NCBI RefSeq assembly: GCF_029318685.1
Contig: NZ_CP119677.1
Location: 2,347,001-2,411,000, forward strand
Reading direction: 5' to 3'
From: Ruminiclostridium papyrosolvens DSM 2782
Lineage (GTDB): Bacteria; Bacillota; Clostridia; Acetivibrionales; DSM-1351
DNA: 64,000 nucleotides
The notes under the pieces: generated by a model
What the model saw: the letters and a program-made list of their open reading frames with translations, nothing else
Told to the model about the DNA's origin: nothing
Databases searched by the model: none
Shown here: positions 12,001-18,590 of the stretch, one piece after another
Position numbering within the stretch: position 1 is the stretch's first letter
Layout: each line of letters opens with the position of its first letter
Made by a program: the position numbers and the translations under genes

Positions 12001-13758
12001 TTAGAAATGGATGAAGGAACTGAATTGATTAGAAAACTCATGGAAAACAGAAATCTGAGTATGCTTGGACAACTTTGGGTCACAGGGGTGCAGGTCAAAT
12101 GGGATATGTTATACTCCGCCAAAAGCCACAAACGCATAGCTTTGCCCGGATATCCATTTGAGAGAGAAAGGCATTGGATAGAAATTGCCCCTTCTATAAA
12201 AAGTAGCTCCATCAATTTAGTTGAAATGGAGCAAAATGAACAAAATGAAAGCAAAGAGGATTTAAAGAAAACGGTTTTGAAAAAAATCGCTTCTCTGCTA
12301 AAGCTTGAGGAGAAGGATATATCTAATGACACTGAAATAAGTACCATAGGATTTAGCTCAATAATTATACTGAGAATGCTCAATCAGATTAACGAACAAT
12401 ATGGAGTCAAAATAACTCCTGTTGACTTAAAGCTATCTCCTTTTACTACTATCGGTGAAATAATAGGCATAATTTCCGCTAGTATTAATCAAAAGGTTTC
12501 TCTACCCATAAACCACGGCAAGGATGAATTAAAGGAAGACTATGATTTAAGCTTCAATGAGGAGGATATGTTTCCTGAAATTATTGATATGTCTTCATCA
12601 CTAAAGACTGAAAATATATTTTTGACAGGTGCTACCGGCGTTCTTGGCGGAAGACTTATGAAGGATATATTAGAAGCAACTCAAAGCAATGTATACTGCC
12701 TTGTCAGGGCAAAGGATATAAATCAGGCAACGAAACGATTAAAAGAATTACTCAAGGCATATGATCCTCTGCTAAAGCTTGAGGATGCTTTTGAAAAGCG
12801 TGTTATACCCGTACTTGGAGATATTGTATCAGACAAGCTGGGGATGACGGATGAGGATTATATTGAACTGGCAGAAAAGACAGATATGGTAATTCACTGT
12901 GCAGCAAAGCTTAGTTTGATTGGTCTGTATGAAGAGGTTAAGGATGTAAATGTTAAGGGTACTCAGAATTGCATAGAATTTGCACTTAAAACAGAGCAGA
13001 AATATTTTACATTTATATCAACACATGGAATTATGGGAGACAGATGGCTTGAGCCCTGTGAGCCTCTTACAGAAAAAGCTTTGGTTTTGGGACAGGGTTT
13101 TGAAAATATGGGTTACCAGAAATCTAAATTTGACGCAGAGATTAAGGTGCGTCTGGCAGGCAAGAAGGGACTGAAATGGAATATAATACGTGCCGGAAAC
13201 ATTATGGGTGACAGTGTGACCGGAACATATCCCTTCGATGTTACTAATGTTGTGGGCGTCTATTATGACCTGTTTAGGACAGCTATTGAGTTAAAGTATG
13301 CACCTAATTCCAGGCTGTACCTTGATGTTACTCCCGTTGACTATTTGAGTGGTGGGATTATATACCTATGTACGTCAAGAAAAACTGTATTTGAGACTTA
13401 CCATGTGACAAATCCCCACTATACATTATGGCCTGAAGTCTATGGGCTAGTCAGGGATTATGGTTATGATATTTCCATAATTGACAATGATGAATACTTG
13501 GAAATTATAAAAAATCAAAGTGAGACATCTGAAGGAAACACTTCGGTTATTGTTGAGCTTACAAGGTTTAATCCCATGTTCAGAAAATCTATTATTGGAA
13601 GCTCATATGCAGATAACTCGTATACCACGGATATTCTGAAAAGTGCAGGTATTGTTTGCTGCAAGACAGATAGTGATTTGATTAAGACCTACATAGACTA
13701 CTGCATAAAAATCGGTTACTTTAAAGCACCCATGGAGAAAAAAATAGAAATTTTATAA
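1..13758 (+). CDS. Hybrid NRPS / trans-AT polyketide synthase ending in a thioester reductase (5' end outside window)
   Basis: The frame is open from base 1, so the gene starts upstream. Domains by nucleotide: adenylation C-terminal half (1-1000, ending with a TPNAKLDR A10 motif); ACP (1036-1260, GVDSVS); KS1 (1333-2610, active Cys codon 1843, His at 2248 and 2368); DH1 (3100-3960); KR1 (4660-5340); ACP (5430-5670, GIDSIM); KS2 (5805-7080, Cys 6310); DH2 (7630-8440, intact HxxxGxxxxP and DxxxQ); KR2 (9160-9900); ACP (9990-10220, GMDSIA); KS3 (10345-11640, Cys 10858); ACP (12250-12480, GFSSII); thioester reductase (12610-13740, GATGVLGG and YQKSK). No AT domain is present, and each KS is followed by the LPxYPF-type linker usual in AT-less modules, so extender units must come from a separate AT. 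Both KRs keep the D of the LDD region, suggesting B-type alcohols that the DHs then remove. Two reducing modules followed by an unreduced KS-ACP predict a dienyl beta-keto chain released as an aldehyde or alcohol. Confidence 0.93.
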   Translation, partial: DNFPFDKEEILCQRTNINHIPSLQELLVGLLKGIPTVILPDEIVRDPFKLMDELAKSNVTRIRIVPSLLKMILDSGINIGASVPKLKLWYSLGEPLSFDLYTRFRNSAPNAIILNEFATTETNGVLYFDSRDHSDEMKSVPIGKIFADSGVFILDKNKEIVPIGVAGEIHVCGICVAKGYLNLPEITAERFIQNPFCSNTASKLYNTGDYAKYLANGSIEYIGRRDNQVKIRGVRIELTQIEVELSKHPGIKENAVCIIDNKSGGKKLASFIVLEDGVELSEAELKEYCERELPEYMVPSYIVKISKLPQTPNAKLDRTALPALLKEVQKYSAGKNSSKENNQKKIENSISVIKNKTAEILEINADLIDINKSFKDLGVDSVSAVNLVRLINKEFNCKMAVTSLYNYPSIAEFAESAIQFISRDAYEEKNKNKNKQNCSNELDNGSIAVIGMSGCFPKADNVMQFWENLIANRVSISEIPSDRWEIDKYYDKDPRKENKTISKVAGFINNIDQFDNTFFNISRREAELMDPQQRLSLMECWKAFEDAGYSAQAISGSKTGVFIGVWNSDYSQRLDRAGINPDAYTMMGNDSSILAARISYFLNLKGPNIPINTACSSSLVAVHEACQSILAGECSMAVAGGATVITTQNCFITTSKSGMLTPEGGCKTFDNKADGIALGETVAFVVLKSLKEAVKDGDNIYGIVRASGINQDGKTNGITAPSAISQSELELEVYKKADINPETITCVEAHGTGTKLGDPIEVEALTNAFRKYTNASQFCAIGSVKPNIGHTTASAGIASMIKMLLALKHRKIPATLNFDTHNNYIDFINSPFYVNNTLQDWETSNALPRRAAVSSFGYSGTNAHLVLEEYIAENEIETEGKVLPYYLIPISAKTKNSLKGMISALSEYLRTNELEGFLQELAYTLQVGRTHFNTRCCFVVKNIEDLKNKLTSALEGNLAEGHVAIELSENISNVESYNELLELAQAYVNGSDITWENLYDTKKAVRKLSLPTYCFDKESFWVDEVKISENKEARLHPLIQCNTSTIYEQKFSTYLTMTDRYVSGHIVNDENILPGAAIIEMIRAAGELAGQRTVEYISNISFMAPVVINEKGKNLDVGLLLENDKWTVKLTAANEYNINNRILYSKAEVNFKSENYVKNLAKLDIGTIIDRCGEVIEKDEVYAIYTNCGLNYGEDFRLVEKIYMNSHECISKIYMQDFAEEDNSKVALNPLLIDSVIHSAVAMLLPKDGTKSPPFIPYLLNEIKIFGKLEKEIFAYCKLINNDSSLQKTLDILIADNAGNVLVEMSGLVLHKLNAIKHEEPPVRSLCIDKKIWCKAELNISGKTQEVENVLVFDTDNELALMLGQQYKTILVMPGENFLQLDERTFKICAGKKDDFDRLIDILANQSNLPHQIIYTWSKAEENDIYDDSNISKVLSLGIYSLTFLTQALLSQKIEGIVKLLYIYQEGTSFTAPFDSAISGFVKTLYKENPNYIFKCIGLDEIKASQNLVRLAINEFNNESIDDFEIRYKISENERKVKALQTVEVTKNGILPIKKEGIYLITGGLGGVGMIFAEYFAKEYNATLILTGRSPLDEKTSLKLEKLKLSSNKIIYIQSDISDKAQVVELNESIMGKYGSVNGVIHAAGQLKDSFIIKKNSKEIAEVLSSKIFGTLNLHKTFNSSNMDFFVLFSSVSAEEGLIGQADYAYANSFMDNFAQSCSNVISINWGLWNNGGMKMGGHNASQMSSKNGMLEISADEGITMFSSALTMKEASIVATVKDLNYTKKYGNTTQDLIKKTKSDSSDNQLSTGSDKVQELAWNYFANLISEETKMPLKEISLKEPFRTFGIDSIMSLNMVEKLEKSFGLLSKTLFYENQTIEELIAYFIKNYSDKLTELLMKNNNVTDTKIEDFNSVSQITGRFETKEVKEVQKVQEVQDIAIIGVSGRYPMAESLEELWENLKAGKDCIIEIPSNRWDGEKNYDPDKNKRGTVYSKWGGFVKDVDKFDPLFFKISPRDAEKMDPQQRLFLQTAWHTVEDAGYTKGELEKNKVGVFAGVMWGQYHFFGVEESLKGNNVSLNTLFAAIANRVSYALNLNGPSISLDTMCSSSSTAIHLACESLKRNECDLAIAGGVNLSLHPDKYQFLSQEKFSSSDGKCRSFGEGGDGYVPGEGVGCVLLKPLDKAIADRDNIYAVIKGTAINHGGMTSGFTVPNPKAQEKVILDAYEKAGVNPETISYIEAHGTGTQLGDPIEITGLSNAFNYRTQLKQFCPIGSIKSNIGHLESAAGVAGITKILLQMKYKELVPSLHSELVNPYINFENSPFYIQRGLTPWKKPEGDYPRRAGISSFGAGGANAHIILEEYEKPVEAYDVPKGQMLFTLSAINKERLKTYGLTILNFIWRKSEGNTDKIYLQDLEYTLHIGREQMEERLAFVFSNEEELLRKLANYCSDDLQAEKLFLGNKNSNQLLFEGALGHELASNIVKSRELDKIAALWVSGIDIDWVEFHKDDKCNRISIPGYPFLKESYWVPAASDNDANSDKLQEAVKLHPLLDANISDFYEQKFSTKFTGKEYIFEQHIINGNKYLPGAAFIEIACIAMKLAGGKPIKQLKDITWIKPIIAGTEPVEVFTALYPESQPEFEFYTQQEKGRVTHAKGKAVYADTDSERVSEKIDMGALKSRFKTAISGDDYYSVLNKHSMNYGAEFKSIKELWYSEGEALAYIELPQIHDMTFKDYILHPVLIDGVLQAAAAGIVKKADDVLLIPYAVEQIDICNPLKESCYAFVEACDNSLLDDSEKFDIKVLDESGELLINIKGLSLKKVESSLNRDLEKTLYFTSRWEQTDLPESVSADKVEDNILIVDTDDSLYNSFKNSKEGQKSRVFFMQLGTALKTEQGDLYEVDALNKESFREAIGIIKKKGITLQKVIYNRLSQKRIGLSVSDNQPLEKITPTLLKNRINPVFYLTYGLIKNEISSIRVLFLSNQEDPLSSAIDGFSKSMRLEQPGYSFKSLRISGAANTSELIDKEMNCSDFTEIMYFKGSRFARQVRLSNLSDAGFNLQNKGVYLITGGAGGLGLVFAEYLVNKAEVKVILTGRSELDETKRSKINDLKNKYKSEIHYIPTDISNKEEVKLLISKIRTEYGEINGLLHSAGAIRDSFVINKRESDIEQVINPKILGTVYLDEELKNVKLDFFILFSSITSVMGNMGQTDYAFANRFMDYYAQHREDLRQKSERYGKTISINWPLWDGVGMDVNDKARENLKQNLGLMPISVEDALRAFEACFSAGESQVIVANGVEERMKSALRASESDDYIPYIENNYNESSEVSTENKEAVKKKLVMFLRDMLADELKIPSGRINSNDTFDKYGMDSIAVMNMNEILEKHIKNLPKSLYYEYVSIDELSKYFMTEHFEWANNQFGSKEKPVKIINETAINNNTITVKADKPRFIKEQTNMTEDIAIIGLSGKYPYAEDMEDFWKVIKEGRDCISEIPKERWSIHEYYSDNKGAEGKSYSKWGGFLRDVDKFDSLFFNISPHEAQLMDPQERIFLETAWHTFEDANYRISDLSDKKVGVFVGAMWGLYQLYGAQELLKGNHVYPNSTFASIANRVSYCFNLNGPSLALDTMCSSSITAIHLACESIRRGECEFALAGGVNVSIHPYKYLLLSDSSFISTDGKCRAFGKGGDGYVPGEGVGAVLLKPFTKAVEDGDNIYGVIKATSINHNGKTAGYTVPNPNAQSKLITESIKKAGIEPETISYIEAHGPGTSLGDPIEIAGLLSSVAKDIKTDWTCPVGSVKSNIGHLEAAAGIAGVTKVLMQMKNKHLVPSLHSQELNPNINFEGIPFYIQQKYEYWKKPVLAINGEKKEYPRRAFVSSFGAGGSNAHIIIEEYENHMKNEKTVSADSPHIIKLSARNSERLMIYANNLKNHIMRQYADDTDNMRNEPQELKDIAYSLNVGRDEMEERLALVVSSKKELIEKLEQYCTGIANITDFYSGNTKSDANKYGFLLEMDEGTELIRKLMENRNLSMLGQLWVTGVQVKWDMLYSAKSHKRIALPGYPFERERHWIEIAPSIKSSSINLVEMEQNEQNESKEDLKKTVLKKIASLLKLEEKDISNDTEISTIGFSSIIILRMLNQINEQYGVKITPVDLKLSPFTTIGEIIGIISASINQKVSLPINHGKDELKEDYDLSFNEEDMFPEIIDMSSSLKTENIFLTGATGVLGGRLMKDILEATQSNVYCLVRAKDINQATKRLKELLKAYDPLLKLEDAFEKRVIPVLGDIVSDKLGMTDEDYIELAEKTDMVIHCAAKLSLIGLYEEVKDVNVKGTQNCIEFALKTEQKYFTFISTHGIMGDRWLEPCEPLTEKALVLGQGFENMGYQKSKFDAEIKVRLAGKKGLKWNIIRAGNIMGDSVTGTYPFDVTNVVGVYYDLFRTAIELKYAPNSRLYLDVTPVDYLSGGIIYLCTSRKTVFETYHVTNPHYTLWPEVYGLVRDYGYDISIIDNDEYLEIIKNQSETSEGNTSVIVELTRFNPMFRKSIIGSSYADNSYTTDILKSAGIVCCKTDSDLIKTYIDYCIKIGYFKAPMEKKIEIL

Positions 13759-13813
13759 CTATGCTATGGCTAATATTTTTACAAACTAAAATAACTGTAA
13801 AGGAGAAATGATT

Positions 13814-15193
13814 ATGAAATACAAAATTAAGTTAATCGCACCAAGTGCAAACAGATTTTTTGAAAGAGGGAGCAGTAAATTCCATATTTCACCATTAGCA
13901 TTGGCGGTATTGGCTTCCAGAATTCCTGAGGATTTTGAGATTACGATTATTGATGAAGCATCTGAGGAATTTACCCTGAGTGACAATGATGATGCAGATA
14001 TTGTTGGGATATCCGCATTTACCGCTAATGTAAAAAGAGGATATGAAATTGCTGAGTTTTATCGTAACCGCAATGTTGCTGTATTCATGGGAGGACACCA
14101 TGTTTCGGCATTGCCTGAGGAGGCACTGAAATATTGTGATGCTGTTATCATAGGTGAGGGTGATATTATCCTGCAGAAAGTACTGGATGATTTCAAGGAA
14201 GGAAAAATGAAAGGCATATATAAAGCCGAAGAGCGTTATGATTTAACAGAGATGCCTTTTTCACGACTTGATCTTCTTCCAGAAAAAGTTAATTACCTTT
14301 TTAAGCCTACCATTCATCTTACAAGGGGATGTCCTCACTCATGTGATTTTTGCTGTGTACCACCGTTTTACGGAAGGAAACTGCGTAAGCGTCCTGCAGA
14401 TGAGATTATTGCCGAACTCAAGCATATAAAAGAAAACTATACACAGGAATCTAATTGGGTGCATTTCAACGATGACAACTTTTTTGTTGATAAAGAATAT
14501 GCAAAAGACGTTTTAAGAAAAATGATTCCTTTAGACTTAAAATTTCAGGCTTTTGCCGGGCTGGATATTGCAGAGGATGATGAGCTTCTTGATTTGGCAA
14601 AACAGGCAGGCGCACTGGGCTTTTATGTTGGCTTTGATGCTCTTCATTCAGAGGATCTTGAAGGAGCTACTAAAAGTGTAAACACAAAATACAATTATAT
14701 TAAATGGGTAAAGAAGATACAGGAAGATCATGGTATACCTGTCATAGCAGGGGTAGTAGTAGGTTTTGATCATGAGACAAAAGACTCTTTTGAAAAGCTC
14801 TATGAATTTCTGGTGGAATCACATGTTGCATCCATGTCAATGAACATTTTATATCCTTATCCGGGTACTAAACTTTTTGACCGAATGAAAGAACAAAATA
14901 GAATTACCTCGTATGATTGGGATAACTATGTTATGGATGGAGTCAATTACATACCTGCCAGAATGACACAAGACGAACTACACGACGGATACGTGGAAAT
15001 AGCAAGAAGATTTTCAGCAGACGAGGCAATAGAAGAAAGAGCCAGATATGCTGCCACCACCAAGATGGGTGAGTTAGGTGCAGAAACAATACGTCAGTGG
15101 GGTAAGGGTATAAAAAGACATTATCAAGAACTATTAATGGGTGATAGAGAACAGAAAATAAAGAGACCGAAAGTGTCTGTGGATGCTATTTAG
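13814..15193 (+). CDS. Cobalamin-binding-domain radical SAM enzyme
   Basis: The N-terminal half is the Rossmann-like B12-binding fold (GGHHVSALPEEALKYCD, then GEGD). The central radical SAM domain carries CPHSCDFC, the CxxxCxxC site for the 4Fe-4S cluster, at about residues 178-185. The overall plan is that of BchE-like and methyl- or ring-forming B12 radical SAM enzymes. ATG at 13814 is preferred to 13808 because the AGGAG at 13801 then lies 8 bases upstream. It is the first gene after the megasynthase, 55 bases on, and starts a run of closely spaced genes, so a tailoring step on the polyketide (C-methylation, ring formation or C-C bond formation) is likely. The reaction cannot be told from the sequence, and cobalamin binding itself is inferred because the classic DxHxxG loop is not obvious. 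Confidence 0.85.
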   Translation: MKYKIKLIAPSANRFFERGSSKFHISPLALAVLASRIPEDFEITIIDEASEEFTLSDNDDADIVGISAFTANVKRGYEIAEFYRNRNVAVFMGGHHVSALPEEALKYCDAVIIGEGDIILQKVLDDFKEGKMKGIYKAEERYDLTEMPFSRLDLLPEKVNYLFKPTIHLTRGCPHSCDFCCVPPFYGRKLRKRPADEIIAELKHIKENYTQESNWVHFNDDNFFVDKEYAKDVLRKMIPLDLKFQAFAGLDIAEDDELLDLAKQAGALGFYVGFDALHSEDLEGATKSVNTKYNYIKWVKKIQEDHGIPVIAGVVVGFDHETKDSFEKLYEFLVESHVASMSMNILYPYPGTKLFDRMKEQNRITSYDWDNYVMDGVNYIPARMTQDELHDGYVEIARRFSADEAIEERARYAATTKMGELGAETIRQWGKGIKRHYQELLMGDREQKIKRPKVSVDAI

Positions 15194-15239
15194 TAGAGGC
15201 ATGACTCTTTTTTATAAAACTTCAAGAAGGTGAGTAAAT

Positions 15240-16094
15240 ATGAATATTAGAACAGTTGCAATTATTGGTGCAGGTGTTATGGGCAGTGATACTGCCCTTG
15301 ACATAGCCTGTTATGGTTATAATGTCATCTTGAAAGACTTGAACACAGAAATCCTTAAGGAAGCAGAAGAGCGAATAAAGCAGAGCTTTAGAATGATTAA
15401 GATGATGAAAAAGGAGCTTTGTGAACTCAAACAAGAAGATGTACTGCCTCATATAGTCTTTCAGACGGATTATAAAGGCTTTGAAAATGTTGATATTGTT
15501 ATAGAAAACATAGTTGAGGTATGGGAAAGTAAAAAAGCAGAATACAAAAGATTGAAAGAAGTATGCAAGCCTGAAACCTTATTTGCAGTAAATACAAGCT
15601 GTATATCCATTACAAAAATCGGTTCGCTGTTACCTGACACAAGCAAGGTAATAGGTACACATTTTATGAATCCTGTTCCCATGAAAAAAATGGTTGAAGT
15701 TATTCGGGGATTCCATACTTCACAGGATACTGAGGATAGAATTACAGACTTTTTAAAGTCACTTGGCAAAAATCCTGTTGTGGTAAACGATTGTCCGGGC
15801 TTTGTATCAAACAGGCTTTCTCATCTTTTTATGAATGAGGCTGCATTTCTGGTACAGGATCAAGTTGCCTCGCCGTCCCAGATTGATATGATTTTTAAAC
15901 AAGGTTTCGGCCATAAGATGGGGCCCCTTGAAACAGCGGATTTAATCGGCTTGGATACTGTAGTAAATTCTTTGAATATTTTGTATGAAAGCTTTCAAGA
16001 TAACAAGTTTCGTTGCTGTCCATTGCTGAAAAAAATGGTCGATGCAGGGCTGTTGGGCAAAAAATCCGGTAAAGGCTTTTATGATTACAAATAA
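15240..16094 (+). CDS. 3-hydroxyacyl-CoA/ACP dehydrogenase (FkbK/Hbd-like), hydroxymalonyl-ACP pathway
   Basis: The 284-residue protein has the length and plan of 3-hydroxybutyryl-CoA dehydrogenase: an N-terminal NAD-binding GAGVMGSDTA motif, a central NTSCISIT segment, HFMNPVP containing the catalytic His, and the C-terminal dimerisation domain ending GKKSGKGFYDY. Its neighbours are an FkbH-like HAD protein, a small ACP and an acyl-CoA dehydrogenase. This set builds methoxy- or hydroxymalonyl-ACP in FK520, ansamitocin and zwittermicin clusters. There the homologue oxidises the C2 or C3 hydroxyl of a glyceryl-ACP. A role in butanoate metabolism is less likely because no thiolase or crotonase is nearby. 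It lies 46 bases after the radical SAM gene, with AAGGTGAG as ribosome site. Confidence 0.88.
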   Translation: MNIRTVAIIGAGVMGSDTALDIACYGYNVILKDLNTEILKEAEERIKQSFRMIKMMKKELCELKQEDVLPHIVFQTDYKGFENVDIVIENIVEVWESKKAEYKRLKEVCKPETLFAVNTSCISITKIGSLLPDTSKVIGTHFMNPVPMKKMVEVIRGFHTSQDTEDRITDFLKSLGKNPVVVNDCPGFVSNRLSHLFMNEAAFLVQDQVASPSQIDMIFKQGFGHKMGPLETADLIGLDTVVNSLNILYESFQDNKFRCCPLLKKMVDAGLLGKKSGKGFYDYK

Positions 16095-16123
16095 GTGGTT
16101 TATAGCTTATAAAGGGAGGAGCT

Positions 16124-17158
16124 ATGCATAAAATTAAAGAAATAAAATGTGTAATATGGGATTTGGACAACACTATATGGGACGGAGTGCTTATTGAATC
16201 TGATGATATTAAGATTAAGCCTAATATTGAAGACATAATAAAAACTCTTGATTCAAGAGGAATCCTAAATTCTATAGCAAGCAGAAATAATTTTGATGAT
16301 GCCATGGAAAAGCTCAAATTCTATGGATTAGACGAGTATTTTATATATCCTGAAATTAATTGGAATGCTAAGTCAAATTCCATATCAAATATACAGAAAA
16401 ACTTAAATATAAGCATGGACTCAATGTTGTTTATTGATGATCAGCCCTTTGAACGGGAAGAAGTAAAAAGCATATATCCCGATATTAATTGCATGGACGC
16501 TTCCGAATATTCCGGTCTGCTTGAGCAAGGAAGTATGAATCCAAAGTTTATAACTGAGGATTCAAAAAGACGCAGGAAAATGTACATGGAGGATATTGTA
16601 AGAAAAGGCGATGAAGAGAACTATAAAGGGCCTAAGGAATCCTTCCTTGCTTCTCTTGAAATGGAGTTTATTATAAGTGAGGCAAAGGAAGAAGATTTAA
16701 AACGTGCAGAAGAACTTACTGTAAGAACAAACCAATTAAATGCTACGGGCAAGACTTATTCCTATGACGAGTTAAATGCATTCAGAGAATCCGATACTCA
16801 TAAGCTGTTGGTGTGCGAGCTTACTGATAAATACGGCTCATACGGTAAAATAGGCCTTGCTTTGATAGAGATAAATGAAGACAACTGGCATTTAAGGCTA
16901 TTGCTTATGTCCTGCAGAGTCATGTCAAGAGGTGTAGGAACCGTTTTGCTCTATTACATTATGCAGATGGCAAAAGCTGAGGGCAAAAGGCTTTTGGCAG
17001 ATTTCAGACAAACAGACCGTAACAGGATGATGTATGTCAGCTACAGATTCGTTAATTTTAAAGAAATTTATAATGATAACCAAGGAAATATTATTTTTGA
17101 AAATGATCTTTCCAATATACCAAAGCAACCCAGATATCTGAAAGTGAAAATTATGTAA
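16124..17158 (+). CDS. FkbH-like HAD-superfamily protein, glyceryl-ACP loading
   Basis: The N-terminal HAD domain (residues 1-130) begins CVIWDLDNTIWDGVL, the DLDNTxW signature of the HAD IIIC subfamily. It is followed by a GNAT-like acyl-transfer domain (about 185-344) containing the RTNQLNATGK stretch typical of FkbH. Family members take 1,3-bisphosphoglycerate, remove a phosphate and leave a D-glyceryl group on a small carrier protein. The next gene is exactly such a carrier, and the dehydrogenases that would turn glyceryl-ACP into hydroxymalonyl-ACP flank the pair. GGGAGG stands 6 bases before the ATG. This is the most diagnostic gene of the extender-unit subcluster. Confidence 0.93.
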   Translation: MHKIKEIKCVIWDLDNTIWDGVLIESDDIKIKPNIEDIIKTLDSRGILNSIASRNNFDDAMEKLKFYGLDEYFIYPEINWNAKSNSISNIQKNLNISMDSMLFIDDQPFEREEVKSIYPDINCMDASEYSGLLEQGSMNPKFITEDSKRRRKMYMEDIVRKGDEENYKGPKESFLASLEMEFIISEAKEEDLKRAEELTVRTNQLNATGKTYSYDELNAFRESDTHKLLVCELTDKYGSYGKIGLALIEINEDNWHLRLLLMSCRVMSRGVGTVLLYYIMQMAKAEGKRLLADFRQTDRNRMMYVSYRFVNFKEIYNDNQGNIIFENDLSNIPKQPRYLKVKIM

Positions 17159-17176
17159 GGAGGATAACATACGAAT

Positions 17177-17422
17177 ATGGAATACAGAGAAAAGATAAGA
17201 AGTTTTATTGAAGGTAATCTTATAATTGATGACGAGCAGGCACAATTCTCAGATAACGATAACTTTTTTGCATTAGGTTTTGTTAATTCACTTTTTGCTA
17301 TGAAGCTTGTTAATTTAATTGAGAATGAATTCAGCATACAAGTGGATAATGAAGATCTTGATATTTCAAACTTTAATTCGGTGGACAATATAGTAAGCTT
17401 TATTGCAAATAAAAAAGGATGA
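17177..17422 (+). CDS. Discrete acyl carrier protein for the hydroxymalonyl unit (FkbJ-like)
   Basis: The 81-residue protein has the usual carrier-protein length. The phosphopantetheine serine is in ALGFVNSLFAMKL, where Asn replaces the usual Asp before the Ser; FkbJ-type carriers commonly vary there. A strong GGAGG ends 12 to 14 bases before the ATG, slightly far. It sits between the FkbH-like loader and the FkbI-like dehydrogenase, so it most likely carries the glyceryl, then aldehyde, then hydroxymalonyl group that the discrete AT transfers to the megasynthase. Confidence 0.9.
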   Translation: MEYREKIRSFIEGNLIIDDEQAQFSDNDNFFALGFVNSLFAMKLVNLIENEFSIQVDNEDLDISNFNSVDNIVSFIANKKG

Positions 17423-17438
17423 TAGCGAGTGATATTAA

Positions 17439-18590
17439 ATGGAAGAAAATATTAAGCAAAATAATATTATTTTAGAAGCAAGAGAATTTGCTTCTAATGA
17501 GATTCGTCCATTTGCGGGCGAGTTTGAAGAAAACGGCGGGATTCCCCGAGAACTTATTAATAAAATGGCCCAAAAAGGTTACCTTGCCGCAAGTCTTCCT
17601 GAAAAATACGGAGGTCTTGCACTAAACCCTGTTGATTATGGATTTTTTACAGAAGAAATAGGAAAGGCTTGTGCATCTACCCGAAGCATATTAACCGTAC
17701 ATACTTCCTTGGTAGGAGAAACAATACTTAGATGGGGCAATGAGCAGCAAAAGGATTACTGGCTCCCACTTATGGCAAAAGGAGAAAAACTTGCTGCATT
17801 TGCTTTATCAGAACCCGATGTAGGCTCAAATGCGAAGGGAGTACAAACTTCGTATGTCAAACAGGGTGATAAGTATATTTTAAATGGAAGAAAGAAATGG
17901 ATCACATTGGGCGGTATTGCTGATGTATTTATTGTGATTGCTTCTGAACAGGGTAAAATTACAGCATTTTTAGTTGAAAGAAGTTTTCCGGGTGTAAGTA
18001 CTTCTCTTATTAAAGGAATGTTATCGGGAAAAGCATCATATATATCTGAAATCCAACTGGATAATGTTGAAGTACCTGAAGAAAATGTGTTGGGAAAGGT
18101 TGGAAACGCATTTGAGTATGTTGTTGCTACTGCTCTTGATCACGGGAGGTACAGCATTGCGTGGGCAGGTGTTGGAATAGCGCAGGAAGCTCTTGATGCC
18201 ATGGTTACATATTCAAGAAATAGAACTCAATTTGGTGAAAAGTTAAGAAGCTTTCAGCTTGTAAGGGGTATGATTGGTGATGCAGTAACTAAAATACATG
18301 CTGCTCGTGCTCTTTGCATAAGAGCGGGTGAAATGCGGCAACAAAGGGATTCGGACGCAATTGTTGAAACAACAATTGCAAAATATTTCACCTCCAAGGT
18401 GGCAATGGAGGTTGCTAACGATGCTGTACAGATTCATGGAGGAAACGGTTGCTGCAGCGGTTATCCTGTAGAAAGGTTGTTCAGGGAGGCCAGGGTACTT
18501 GAAATTATCGAAGGAACTTCCCAGCTGCAGCAAGAGATAATCGCTAATTTTGGCTTAACAAAATATTACAAAAGGAAAAAATTGAAATGA
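17439..18590 (+). CDS. Acyl-CoA/ACP dehydrogenase (FkbI-like)
   Basis: The 383-residue flavoprotein carries FALSEPDVGSNA (FAD and substrate contact), the KKWITLGG segment, and near the C-terminus QIHGGNGCCSGYPVERLFREAR, as in short-chain acyl-CoA dehydrogenases. In methoxymalonyl and hydroxymalonyl pathways this enzyme performs one of the two oxidations on the ACP-bound three-carbon unit. The stop overlaps the ATG of the following AT gene by four bases (ATGA), which implies translational coupling. Confidence 0.9.
   Translation: MEENIKQNNIILEAREFASNEIRPFAGEFEENGGIPRELINKMAQKGYLAASLPEKYGGLALNPVDYGFFTEEIGKACASTRSILTVHTSLVGETILRWGNEQQKDYWLPLMAKGEKLAAFALSEPDVGSNAKGVQTSYVKQGDKYILNGRKKWITLGGIADVFIVIASEQGKITAFLVERSFPGVSTSLIKGMLSGKASYISEIQLDNVEVPEENVLGKVGNAFEYVVATALDHGRYSIAWAGVGIAQEALDAMVTYSRNRTQFGEKLRSFQLVRGMIGDAVTKIHAARALCIRAGEMRQQRDSDAIVETTIAKYFTSKVAMEVANDAVQIHGGNGCCSGYPVERLFREARVLEIIEGTSQLQQEIIANFGLTKYYKRKKLK

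Noticed and set aside
8331-12383. Several 100-140-residue minus-strand frames under the PKS
   Set aside because: They are antisense shadows caused by codon bias; low-complexity Ser/Phe/Leu composition and no family pattern.
12980-13174. 64-residue plus-strand reading frame inside the reductase domain
   Set aside because: It lies in another frame of a well-conserved domain, with no ribosome site.
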